In this document: one piece after another, positions 18,942 to 28,200 of the stretch
Layout: the number at the start of each line of letters is the position of its first letter
Numbering within the stretch: the first letter of the stretch is position 1
From: Cyclobacteriaceae bacterium
Lineage (GTDB): Bacteria > Bacteroidota > Bacteroidia > Cytophagales > Cyclobacteriaceae
NCBI GenBank assembly: GCA_016787605.1
Contig: JAEUUE010000116.1
Location: 1-64,000 of the forward strand
DNA length: 64,000 nucleotides
Direction of reading: 5' to 3'
Translations under genes and position numbers: made by a program
The notes under the pieces: model-generated
Seen by the model: only the letters and a program-made list of their open reading frames with translations
Databases searched by the model: none
Told to the model about the DNA's origin: nothing

Positions 18942-20765
18942 ATGTTTCAACCCGGAACGACCTACAAATTCGACCTGCCTTCCCGGCACTCGAAGTCGAT
19001 CATCAAGGTGGTCGGCGTCGGCGGAGGCGGCAGCAACGCGGTGAATCACATGTACAAACTCGGCATCAAGGATGTGGAGTTTATCGTGTGCAACACCGAT
19101 CTCCAGGCGCTTAACAGCAGCCCGGTACCCAACAAATTGCAGATCGGCACCAACCTGACGGAAGGGCTGGGCTGCGGCGCCAACCCTGAAGTGGGACGCG
19201 CAGCGGCTATGGAAAGCAAAGAGCAGATCCGCGAAGTGCTGCAGGGCACCAAAATGGTGTTTATCACCGCGGGCATGGGCGGCGGCACCGGTACCGGCGC
19301 AGCGCCGGTCATCGCCAAGATCGCCAAGGAGATGGATATCCTCACCGTGGGAATCGTCACCATGCCGTTTGCCTTTGAAGGCCGCAAAAAGTCGGGGCAG
19401 GCACAGGCCGGACTCGAAGCCATGCGCTCGAGCTGCGACACGGTGCTGGCTATCCTCAACGACCAGCTTCGCCAGATGTTTGGCAACCTGTCGATCAGCC
19501 AGGCTTTCGGAGAAGCCGACGGCGTACTGACGACAGCGGCCAAGAGCATTGCCGAGATTATCACCCTCGCCGGGTATGTCAACGTCGACTTCCAGGATGT
19601 GCGCACCGTCATGCTCAATGCCGGCGCCGCTGTCATGGGCTCGGCCGAAACCAGCGGGGAAGACCGCGCCATTCGGGCGGCACAGCAGGCCCTGGCCTCG
19701 CCGCTGCTCGAGAACTGCGACATCATGGGTGCCAAGCGCATCCTGCTCTCGATCATGTCCGGAGAGGCCGCCGAACTCCAGATGGACGAACTGAGCACCA
19801 TCACCGAATATATCCAGGAACAGGCGGGCGACGAATGCGAAGTGATCTTCGGTCACGGCGTCGACACGGCCCTGGGCAACGCCATCCGCGTCACCGTGAT
19901 TGCCACGGGTTTTGCCGGTCAGGGCCGCACCGAGCCCCGCAAAAAGTCGGAGGATAAGAAGGTACTGGATCTCGAGAAAAGCACACGCCACGAGGAGGAA
20001 TGGGTAGACAACTCGGTGAACGAACGCAACTACGAGATTGAACTGAAAATCACGGAAGAGACCCATTACGTGGAAACCTATGCGGACGAGCCGGTGACCA
20101 CATTTTCGCCGGACCCGGAGCCGGAAGCGGAATTGGAGCTGGTGCCGGTAGCCAATGCCCCGGAGTCCGTGCAAACGGAGTGGGTGCTCGACCCGATGCC
20201 GTCGATGGAGTCAGTCGAGCCGTTGACCCCGGAGGTGACGGCGCCCCAGGAGCCTGAAGCGATGATGGCCGAAGAGCCGGAAGTAAAGAAGGAGGAGGAG
20301 CGCCCCGTGGCGAAAGAGGAATTCCCGGCCGTGCCTCCGCGCCAGATCTCGCTCTTCGACCAGGAAGATGTGATCGCCCGGAAGCCGGAACCTCCGGCCG
20401 AAGAGGAGTTCTCATTGGAGGAAGAAGAAGTGCGGTACAAAGACGACCGTGAGGAATTTGAAGTGGGCCGCGAAACCGCAGCCGACCAGGTCATAAACGA
20501 AGAAGGACTGATGGAAATGCGCAAAACAAAAGAGCGCCTGCAGCAGCAGGCCAAAGAGCGGAGGGAGAAGCTAAAGTCCGCCCGTAAGCAGGAGATGAGC
20601 AAGGAAGAGTTCAACGAGAAGTGGACGATGCCGGCCTACCTGCGCCGGGGCGTGAAAATGGAAAATGTGCCGCATTCCTCCGAGCGGTTCATTTCCAAGT
20701 ACAATCTCAACGACGACAACTCGTTGTTGGGCAACAATAAGTTTCTTCACGATAACGTGGACTAA
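18942..20765 (+). CDS. ftsZ: cell division protein FtsZ with long C-terminal linker
   Basis: 607 residues, clearly longer than the 380-residue E. coli protein. The GTPase core (about 1-335) has the tubulin loop GGGTGTG at 113-119 and the N-terminal 'GVGGGGSNAVNHM'. A very acidic linker rich in Pro, Glu and Val spans about 335-560 and is expected to be disordered. The conserved C-terminal peptide that binds FtsA is probably 'WTMPAYLRRG' at 561-570. Unusually, 37 more residues follow it, rich in Asn and Asp. This is the last gene of the dcw operon. Confidence 0.96.
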   Translation: MFQPGTTYKFDLPSRHSKSIIKVVGVGGGGSNAVNHMYKLGIKDVEFIVCNTDLQALNSSPVPNKLQIGTNLTEGLGCGANPEVGRAAAMESKEQIREVLQGTKMVFITAGMGGGTGTGAAPVIAKIAKEMDILTVGIVTMPFAFEGRKKSGQAQAGLEAMRSSCDTVLAILNDQLRQMFGNLSISQAFGEADGVLTTAAKSIAEIITLAGYVNVDFQDVRTVMLNAGAAVMGSAETSGEDRAIRAAQQALASPLLENCDIMGAKRILLSIMSGEAAELQMDELSTITEYIQEQAGDECEVIFGHGVDTALGNAIRVTVIATGFAGQGRTEPRKKSEDKKVLDLEKSTRHEEEWVDNSVNERNYEIELKITEETHYVETYADEPVTTFSPDPEPEAELELVPVANAPESVQTEWVLDPMPSMESVEPLTPEVTAPQEPEAMMAEEPEVKKEEERPVAKEEFPAVPPRQISLFDQEDVIARKPEPPAEEEFSLEEEEVRYKDDREEFEVGRETAADQVINEEGLMEMRKTKERLQQQAKERREKLKSARKQEMSKEEFNEKWTMPAYLRRGVKMENVPHSSERFISKYNLNDDNSLLGNNKFLHDNVD

Positions 20766-20924
20766 GGTGAGTCGTCACTCGCTCCTCGTCATTCGTTTCT
20801 CGTCGCCTATGATGCGATACTCGTTGGCCGTTCGGCTAAAGTTCTGTGAGTGGTTTCAGAACTTGCTCCGTAGGTCATGGTCGAGTGGCGAGAAGCGAGT
20901 AGCGAGCAACGAGCGGCGAGCACC
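20766..20924. repeat. large imperfect inverted repeat built of CGAG-type units
   Basis: The left arm (20766-20807) reads on its reverse strand as a run of GACGAG/AACGAA/GACGAG-like units. The right arm (20881-20924) is a run of GGCGAG/AAGCGAG/AGCGAG/AACGAG units, and the arms pair over about 40 bp with roughly 80 percent identity. Between them lies a perfect 8-bp hairpin, AAGTTCTG (20839-20846) with CAGAACTT (20857-20864), and a small GCCG-TT-CGGC hairpin. The element starts directly after the ftsZ stop and may act as an mRNA end structure. It resembles a palindromic intergenic repeat, not a CRISPR. Confidence 0.6.
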
Positions 20925-21020
20925 CAAGGCATGGCACATCTGGCGTGACTGGTCATTTACTCCATTCGTAGTGGTTGTTGGCAGTAAATATTTTTTGCCG
21001 GCGCCAGAGTGCCTTCTTTT

Positions 21021-21117
21021 TGACCGGGCGACTGTTGGCAGTCGTCGGTGGCTGCGTCCTATTCCTCCCCGCCGCGTGTGGGGAGGGTTCGACGTGTGGC
21101 CCCGGTGATTTTTTAGC
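21021..21117 (+). ncRNA. possible structured non-coding RNA
   Basis: ACCGGG (21023-21028) can pair with CCCGGT (21101-21106), closing a domain that holds two perfect hairpins: CGACTG-ttgg-CAGTCG (21029-21044) and CCTCCCC-9 nt-GGGGAGG (21064-21086). A T-run follows (21109-21114). A second copy of the closing strand, CCCGGTC (21122-21128), matches GACCGGG perfectly, so two exclusive closures are possible. I see no convincing coding frame. A Bacteroidota 6S-type RNA or an attenuator are possibilities; the sequence alone does not decide. Confidence 0.3.
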
Positions 21118-21147
21118 TGCTCCCGGTCGAAGGTTTTTTTAACCTGG

Positions 21148-21180
21148 AAAGCCGCCTGTACGAGGGCGGCTTTCTGCTTT
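21148..21180 (+). terminator. rho-independent terminator
   Basis: AAAGCCGCC (21148-21156) pairs perfectly with GGCGGCTTT (21165-21173) across an 8-nt loop, followed by CTGCTTTT. It closes the ftsZ-distal non-coding region. From here to the ATG at 21500 (about 320 bp, noticeably A+T-richer) I see no gene, only the presumed promoter region of the next operon. Confidence 0.65.
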
Positions 21181-21499
21181 TGGGAGGCGCTGGCATAGTT
21201 ATCCTCCGGATCCACAAGACTCAAAATCATTGTAATCAGTGAGACAAGAAAGATAGTTAAGGTATCTTGCGTAAGGAGATTGAAGAAGTATCAGGAACGC
21301 CTGGATCACAGTTGGTAATGTTTGTCTCCGACAGTTGGATTGTGTATTTTGGCTACTAATCAATGATGGGTGATTTGGATGGGATACGAGATTGAAATTT
21401 CGGATCGATTACTTGGTCATTAGGTGACTTTTGTCCCGCGCCTACGGTTACCATCAAGCACATGGCTTGGTTGTCAAGGCTTCTTAATTAGTAGTTGCA

Positions 21500-22324
21500 A
21501 TGCCGAACGATTCGCTAGGTCAGGAAAGTGAAGTGGTGAATATCGGTCAATGGGAACACGTGGATGTTCCAATACTTTTGACATTGCTCCCCGTGGTGGT
21601 GGCTTTTGCTTTTGTGGTATTTGTGCTCTATCGTTCGAGGCGGGAGGCTTATTTCAAAGAAAAGGAGACTTCCTTTAGACTGACCATTGCGGAAATGGAG
21701 ATGAAGGTTCTCCGTTCCCAGGTTAACCCCCACTTTATCTTCAATTGCTTAAATTCCATTCAACATTTTATTCACGGAAACAACAGTACTGCTGCCAGTG
21801 AGTATTTAGTCAAATTTTCACGCTTGATTCGGCATGTCTTGGAGGCATCCCATGAGCGACTGATACCCCTGTCGGAAGAAATCTTGGCGCTTACGTTATA
21901 CTTGGAATTGGAGCAATTGCGTACTCGGGGAGCCTTCAACTTTGAGTTTCTTATTGACGAGAAAATCAAGTCGGATGAGTTTTATGTTCCGCCTCTTTTC
22001 GTTCAGCCGTTGGTGGAGAACGCTATATGGCATGGCCTTGCTAACCGATCTGAAGGAGGCGTTATCAGATTAACTCTTGAATTGGCGGAGGGGATGTTGA
22101 AGTGGACCATTGATGATAATGGTGGTATTGCCGAAAGGAAGTTGAAACCCTATGATTTATCTGCCTTTGTGAAGCGAAACTCCCGGGGGCTAGAGCTGAT
22201 CGAAGATCGCATCGCTGTGATTAATAGGATTTATGCAATAGATAGGCATGGTCCTGCGCAATTGACGCGTGATAAGTTGCCGGAGGGAACCCGGGTTACC
22301 ATAACGTTGCCCTATGAGAACTGA
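21500..22324 (+). CDS. LytS/YehU-type sensor histidine kinase
   Basis: 274 residues. One transmembrane helix (about 24-44) and a short linker precede a His_kinase (PF06580) domain with the phosphoacceptor His78 in 'QVNPHFIFNCLNSIQHF'. The HATPase region has its N-box at 'PLVENAIWHGL' (Asn174) and a G-box 'TIDDNGG'. There is no periplasmic sensor domain, so the signal probably comes from a membrane partner. The gene overlaps the LytTR regulator by 11 bases, giving a two-component pair. Base composition is clearly more A+T-rich than the dcw genes. Confidence 0.92.
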   Translation: MPNDSLGQESEVVNIGQWEHVDVPILLTLLPVVVAFAFVVFVLYRSRREAYFKEKETSFRLTIAEMEMKVLRSQVNPHFIFNCLNSIQHFIHGNNSTAASEYLVKFSRLIRHVLEASHERLIPLSEEILALTLYLELEQLRTRGAFNFEFLIDEKIKSDEFYVPPLFVQPLVENAIWHGLANRSEGGVIRLTLELAEGMLKWTIDDNGGIAERKLKPYDLSAFVKRNSRGLELIEDRIAVINRIYAIDRHGPAQLTRDKLPEGTRVTITLPYEN

Positions 22325-23072
22325 GCCATATCGTGTAGTGATCGTGGAAGATGACCTTGATCAGCAAGACCTGTTGATTCAATGGTTGAATGACTATGGA
22401 AATTTTGAAGTTTTGGCCGTTGCCAGGGATGTACCTTCCGGCATCAAAGCGCTTTCCCAATCTCATCCTGATTTGGTTATTCTCGATGTACTGTTGCCAC
22501 CTGGCAATTGCTTTGAGTTGTTGGAGGCGCTGGAGCATTTTACATTCAAGATCATTTTTACAACAGCATTTGATGGTTACGCTATACGGGCTTTCCGGCT
22601 TGCGGCTGTCGACTACCTGCTGAAGCCTTTGGATCGTACGGAGTTTTTCTTGGCAATTCGAAGATTTGAGAGTTTGATTGAGGTCAAGGATCACCTATCA
22701 AGAGTGCATATGGTGCTGGCTAGTATCAGAGGGAATGCGGCTGGAGGAGAACGGGCAGCCCTCCCGACACTAAAGGGCTTTATTTCCGTGCCAATCCGGG
22801 ATATTGTGCGATGTGAGTCGGATAATACCTATACGAGCGTTTTTACCGTAGACAAGCGAAGATTGGTCATTTCAAGAACGTTGAAGGAGTGTGAGCGACA
22901 GCTTCAGGAGTTTAATTTTTGCCGGGTTCATAATTCTCACCTGGTGAACTTGATTCATGTAGTTGAGTACCAAAGAGGGGAGGGGGGCGTAATCCGGATG
23001 ATCGACGGTTCCACAATTGACGTATCGCGTCGTCGAAAAGACGAATTTCTTCGCCGTTTCAACATGCTCTGA
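22314..23072 (+). CDS. LytTR-family DNA-binding response regulator
   Basis: 252 residues. The receiver domain (about 6-125) has the acidic pocket E12-D13-D14, the phosphoacceptor Asp58 in 'DLVILDVLLPPG' and a Lys in 'LLKPLD'. A C-terminal LytTR domain (about 150-250) has 'RDIVRCESDNTYTSV' and 'FCRVHNSHLVNL', both conserved in the family. It is the partner of the LytS-type kinase upstream. Targets are unknown; the three genes immediately downstream are candidates by position. Confidence 0.93.
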   Translation: MRTEPYRVVIVEDDLDQQDLLIQWLNDYGNFEVLAVARDVPSGIKALSQSHPDLVILDVLLPPGNCFELLEALEHFTFKIIFTTAFDGYAIRAFRLAAVDYLLKPLDRTEFFLAIRRFESLIEVKDHLSRVHMVLASIRGNAAGGERAALPTLKGFISVPIRDIVRCESDNTYTSVFTVDKRRLVISRTLKECERQLQEFNFCRVHNSHLVNLIHVVEYQRGEGGVIRMIDGSTIDVSRRRKDEFLRRFNML

Positions 23073-23182
23073 GTAATCCCGTATTCTACGGTTTATTGAC
23101 CAGAGCCTTAACCCAAACCGCCAAACGCTAATTGGTGGTTCTTTCCGCCTGAACGCTGTCTTAGCTTCGTTTGAGATTATCT

Positions 23183-23494
23183 ATGAGAACCCCGAAGCTT
23201 GTTGTCTCAGTCTACGCAGGAGCCAGTACCTTATGGCTTTATTTGGATGACCAACTTATCCTTAGAGACAGTTCTGAAGCTACAATTGAGCTGCTGCCGG
23301 GTTCGGAATATGTCGTTTTCTGGTATGTGAAGGGCCTTCCGGGTAGTACGTATTCCATCTGCATTTCTTCACCTCGCGAAGCAGAATATCAGCTTACCAA
23401 GACCCTGTTGGGCTCTGGAAAAGACCATGGCTCTCTACTTTTCTCCATCCATGCGGGTAGGTCAACCGTGAAATCAAATCCTGTACCATCATGA
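23183..23494 (+). CDS. small protein of unknown function
   Basis: 103 residues from the ATG at 23183; an in-frame TTG at 23171 would add four. No signal peptide, transmembrane helix or known motif. The predicted content is mainly beta strand, with several aromatics ('YVVFWYVKGLPGSTYSI'). The stop overlaps the ATG of the lipoprotein gene (ATGA), which argues that this frame is translated. I do not recognise the family. Confidence 0.55.
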   Translation: MRTPKLVVSVYAGASTLWLYLDDQLILRDSSEATIELLPGSEYVVFWYVKGLPGSTYSICISSPREAEYQLTKTLLGSGKDHGSLLFSIHAGRSTVKSNPVPS

Positions 23495-24315
23495 AGCGAC
23501 TAACTAAATCCATGACCGTAATTCTGCTGAGCCTTGCATCGTGCGGCCAGCCTGAACCAACAAGCGATGTGGCTTTGCGGACTACAGACAGTGCCGGGAT
23601 CATTCCCATCGGTGGCCATGCTCACCTGTTTCCGACCGACTCATCAGTAAGGCTGATGTTTAACCTGGTTAGCTCAGCTCAATTGGCTAAATACAGTGAG
23701 AATTTTGGTTGGGGCGGCAGTTTCCCTGCATCTGCTTTTCGGGTATCCGCGATTAACCAGGGAGTTATGCTATGGTACTGTTTTCGAGGCGGTTCAAGAC
23801 CTGACCTTTTTTTGGCCCTGGAACACCTGGAGGAGTACGACCCGCATAACCTTCCACGGGGACCTATACAGACGGAATTGACGGTGCCTACAGCCATTTT
23901 CCGAGTGAATCCCGAATCCCTGAAAAGTGAAAGCGATATTCGTGACTACCTCAAGGAGACCGGAGATGTTTCTGGTTGGAAAACATTGAACGCCGGAGAG
24001 ATAAGGCGATATATTGCCAGTGCGGACTCCCTCTTCACTCTATATCCCGACATCCATGGGGAACGCTATAACAGTTATATGTTTGGCTTCTTTTCCGCTC
24101 GTCACGAGGCTGCCTTCGATGCCTTTATTGCGTCTGCGGGAGAAAATGGGTATATTCGTTACTATTTTGGCTATGACGAACGAGAAAGACCAAACCGAAT
24201 TCGCATTATCCTGATGGCCGTGAATGCCAAGGGGGTAAATCAAGCTATGGCCAGGGTCAGCGAAGAAGGATATGGTACAATGCAGCGCTCTTGGCCCCCT
24301 CCACCAATTGATTGA
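23491..24315 (+). CDS. putative lipoprotein of unknown function
   Basis: 274 residues. The N-terminus 'MKRLTKSMTVILLSLASCGQ' is a lipoprotein signal with a lipobox ending at Cys18; no Asp follows the Cys. The mature part has no motif I know; it is rich in aromatic residues and has a Tyr-rich C-terminal half. It overlaps the small gene upstream by 4 bases and the membrane protein gene downstream by 44. The arrangement suggests a surface or periplasmic component working with the LytS/LytTR pair, but this is inference from order only. Confidence 0.7.
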   Translation: MKRLTKSMTVILLSLASCGQPEPTSDVALRTTDSAGIIPIGGHAHLFPTDSSVRLMFNLVSSAQLAKYSENFGWGGSFPASAFRVSAINQGVMLWYCFRGGSRPDLFLALEHLEEYDPHNLPRGPIQTELTVPTAIFRVNPESLKSESDIRDYLKETGDVSGWKTLNAGEIRRYIASADSLFTLYPDIHGERYNSYMFGFFSARHEAAFDAFIASAGENGYIRYYFGYDERERPNRIRIILMAVNAKGVNQAMARVSEEGYGTMQRSWPPPPID

Positions 24316-24973
24316 TGATTTCTTCTTAGACGCTTCGCTTCTAAAGATTGTATCTACACTTTCTATAATTTTTCCTTTAGGTTGGAGCGGTGCAAGACTC
24401 AAGTCATCCGGCTATTTCGGAAAGGTATTTTTCTGCTTTCTATTGCTGGGCCTGGTAGCGGATGTCCTGGGTTGGTGCGTAAATGCTCTGCGACCGGCCA
24501 ATGAATTCATACACGTGTTCAATTCTTATGCGCTGGCGGAAGCATTGTTCTTCTTCTGGCTTGTCCGATCCCTCTCAACGGCCTCGGCTTTACGGCGGTT
24601 GTCCTTTTTCTTCCTGGTTTGTGCGCCAGTCTCATGGCTTGTAGTTCTGGCATGGCCGGTCTTCAAGACTGGAAAGCTTGGACAAATTATGCCATTCATC
24701 GTTGCGTATGAAGTGATCATATCCTTTCTTGCCGGGTTTGGCTTGTTGGAATTAGCTGAGAAAGAGACTCATTTGTTGTATTCCTGGCGCTTCTGGTTCT
24801 TGATGGGTGTATTCTTCTATTGTTTCTGCACTTTCTTTGTCATGGCTTTTCTTGGCAAGGAATTGCTTTTTAGTTTGTGGCCCATAAATAACATGATCAA
24901 CATCTTAACCTACCTTTTTTACTGTCTGGGTTGGTGGCGGTATGGGCAGCCCCGTCAGCAGCCTATGGCATAG
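24272..24973 (+). CDS. seven-helix membrane protein of unknown function
   Basis: 233 residues, almost all in seven hydrophobic segments separated by short loops, with many Phe and Trp; the C-terminus is short and cytoplasmic. There is no catalytic motif. The start is uncertain: the ATG at 24272 overlaps the lipoprotein gene by 44 bases, and an in-frame TTG at 24308 is an alternative. Seven-helix proteins of this size accompany kinases in Bacteroidota, so a sensory role is a reasonable guess. The 279 bp after it hold no gene I can support. Confidence 0.65.
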   Translation: MVQCSALGPLHQLIDDFFLDASLLKIVSTLSIIFPLGWSGARLKSSGYFGKVFFCFLLLGLVADVLGWCVNALRPANEFIHVFNSYALAEALFFFWLVRSLSTASALRRLSFFFLVCAPVSWLVVLAWPVFKTGKLGQIMPFIVAYEVIISFLAGFGLLELAEKETHLLYSWRFWFLMGVFFYCFCTFFVMAFLGKELLFSLWPINNMINILTYLFYCLGWWRYGQPRQQPMA

Positions 24974-25252
24974 TCGCAGGATCACCCTCTCCGTTTTCCA
25001 TCTTGAGTCCACCGATTTTCGGCTTGAACTTGCCGGATTCTAATCGGGGTTCAGGTTTTGGATTTAAGGTTGTACTTTGTTGAACACCCCGAAGCGCGCA
25101 TCCGGTGTCGGAATTTCTTGTATCGGATTGCAGCAAGTATTTGATAGCTGGCCAAAACTCCCCGTTGAGATACGGAGGAGGATCATTGTTAGTATGAAGG
25201 AACTGAAGATGGCCTGATTGGAGAAGAGGCGAGAGTATTGCGCATATGGGAT

Positions 25253-28200
25253 ATGGGGAACGAGACGATTGATTTTAGATTGCTTTTTGAGTCCGCACCG
25301 GGGCTCTATCTCGTATTGACGCCCGACTTTACTATTGTCGGGGCAAGTGATGCCTATTTGTCTGCTACTTTGACCAAGCGGGAAGGCATTGTAGGTAGAA
25401 ACCTGTTCGAGGTGTTCCCTGACAATCCAAATGATCCTTCCGCAGACGGTGTGAGGAATCTTCAATCGTCCCTTAATTACGTGCTGCATAATAAAGGCAT
25501 CCATAAGATGGAGATCCAGAAGTACGATATCCAGCTACCTGACGGAAATTTCGAGGCGCGCTATTGGGGTCCGATGAACATTCCTGTGTTGAATGAAGGT
25601 GGGGAGGTGGTTTACATAATTCACAATGTAACCGATTTGACGGCGCAGGAGTTCGCGAAAAGGGAGAGCCAGGCGTCCACGCGAAAAGCTCAATTGCTGC
25701 TGCAGTCCTGCATCGAGAGCCTTCAAGACATCCTGGTGTTTTCAGTTGACAAGGAATTCCGCATTCTGCATTTCAATTACGCTTTTAAGCAAGCTACGGC
25801 CCAGGCATACGGCAGCATCGTTGAAACAGGCGTTAGCCTGCTTGACTGTATAACCAACAAGGAGGATCGTTCAAAGGCCAAAGTGAATCTCAAAAGAGCC
25901 ATGAGCGGAGAAAAGCTGGTAACTGTGCAGGAGTTTGGAGAGCTGGACAGAAGCTATTTTGAGACGCGATATAATCCGCTGATCAATGACGAGGGAGAGA
26001 TCATAGGCGCTACAGTGCTGACTGCCAACATTACAGACCGAATGAGGACGGAGCGGGAGATTCGCAGACTGGCCTCCATTGTGGATTCCAGCTTCGATGC
26101 CGTCTTCAGTAAGGCGCTGGATGGTAGCATTATCAGCTGGAACAAAGGAGCGGAACGACTGTTTGGCTATAGCGAGAAAGAAGCCATTGGGAGGGATAGC
26201 AGGGTGCTTATGGAAGATAGCGAATACGCACGGGAAGCATCTGTTGTTTCAAGGGTGATTGCAGGTGAAATGGTCGATCACTACGAGACCGTTCGTGTAC
26301 ACCGTGATGGGAGAAAAATAGACGTGTCGCTTTCTATTTCGCCGCTAAAGGATCAGCAAGGCAACGTGGTAGGCATATCCAAGATTGCCCGTGACATAAC
26401 AGACCGTAAGCAAGCCGAGGAGAGTATCCGTATCATGAATGTTCAGTTAGAAGAGGCCAGAAGAATCGCCGAGCTGGCTAATCAAACCAAGAGCCAATTT
26501 CTGGCGAATATGTCGCACGAAATCCGTACGCCCCTCAATGCAGTAATCGGCCTGACACACTTGCTCATGCAAACGGAGTTATCTGCCAAGCAAAAGGACT
26601 ACCTCGATAAGATCGGGTCATCCAGTGATTCCCTGCTCCGGATCATCAATGATATCCTTGACTTCTCCAAGGTGGAGGCGGGGAAGCTGACATTGGAGGA
26701 GAGCAACTTTGACCTGGAGGAGGTTTTTCAGCAATTGGGAAACCTCATTACCTACAAGGCAAATGCTAAGGGACTGGAAGTGGCTTTCGGAATTGAGAGC
26801 CAAGTCCCGACCTACCTGATTGGAGATTCCGGAAGATTGGAGCAAATATTGATGAATCTCTGCAGTAACGCCGTTAAGTTCACGGATCGGGGAGAGGTAA
26901 TCGTTGATGTGAAGTTGGCGGGTGAAGAAGGTGACCGGGTGAATCTGGCTTTTTCTGTCCGTGACACCGGTATTGGCATGGATCAGGTTCAGATCAGTCG
27001 GCTGTTTCAGCCCTTTATCCAGGCCGACAATACCATTACTAGAAAATATGGAGGAACGGGACTTGGCTTGTCGATCATCAAGCGGCTGGTGGAACTCATG
27101 GATGGAACGGTCGCTGTGGAAAGTTCGCCCGGCCGTGGCAGCCGTTTCCACTTCAATATCTGGCTGAAAAAGCAAATCTATCAGCGCAAGATGCCCATAC
27201 CCTCGGTGGATTTGCGTAAGTGGCACGTCCTGCTGGTTGATGACAATGAGGCTGCCCGGAACATTCTTAAGGAGGCCCTGGGATCATTGTCTTTCCGGAT
27301 TACTGCTGTTAGTTCTGGGGTTCAGGCTATTCACTACCTCAAGAACAATTTTCACCATGATCCCGTAAAGCTAATCCTGATGGATTGGAGTATGCCTGAG
27401 ATGGACGGTATTGAGACCGCGAGGATCATCCGGGCGGACGATCAGTTGCAGGGCATTAAGATCATGATGATCTGTTCCAGCTATACCAATGATGCCTTGC
27501 TTCAAAGTATGGATGAAATGGGGATTTCTGCAATCCTGACCAAGCCTATTCGGTATTCCCATTTGTACGATTCTATTGTACGAGCCATGGAAGATGGTAC
27601 AAAGAGACATGTGCGAGTGGAAAAAAGCAAGGTCATTTCGGCCAATCACCATGAGGGTAACCTGCTTCTTGCGGAGGACAATGAGATAAACCAGTTGGTC
27701 GCCATTGAACTGCTTCAGGGGTTCGGGTTCAAGGTGACCGTGGCGCATAACGGGCAAGAAGCCGTACAAATGGTGGAGCAAAGCTTCAGAAAGGGATCTC
27801 TATATGACCTTGTTCTTATGGACGTCCGAATGCCGATCATGGGCGGCCCCGATGCTTCGCGGGAGATCCGAAAACTGAGGGGGTGCGAGGAGGTACCCAT
27901 TATCGCGATGACCGCAGATGCTATGGTAACCGTGAAGGAAGAATGCCTAGCTGCGGGAATGAATGACTTTGTAAGCAAGCCAATCAATCCCAACACGCTA
28001 TTGGAGACGATCGAAAAGTGGCTCTCCGTAAGAAGAAGACCAGTCGCCATGAGAAACGAAAGGACCTCATCCGAGGAGAATATTCCTCAGGGAATCGATT
28101 TGGCCCTGGGCCTTTCATATGTCGGTGGCAACCGGAGATTTTACCGGGAGTTGTTGAATAAGTTCATTGCTGACCACAAGAATTATACAAATGAGCTCAA

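Noticed and set aside
18816-20174. 452-codon open frame antisense to ftsA/ftsZ
   Set aside because: Shadow of ftsZ; no recognisable domain and composition bias as above.
20880-20924. Tandem CGAG units looked like a CRISPR or microsatellite
   Set aside because: Units are 6-8 bp, degenerate and without spacers; they pair with the left arm as a hairpin.
20856-21230. 124-codon minus-strand frame in the ftsZ-distal region
   Set aside because: It runs through the inverted-repeat arm, the hairpins and the terminator, and has an Arg/His-rich sequence with no family; it is better explained as non-coding.
23073-23182. Weak hairpin (ACCGCCAA...TTGGTGGT) after the LytTR gene as a terminator
   Set aside because: One mismatch and no T-run; too weak to call.
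24974-25252. Possible remnant gene before the hybrid kinase
   Set aside because: All frames are short and show no similarity I recognise; a 146-codon minus-strand frame is mostly a shadow of the kinase.
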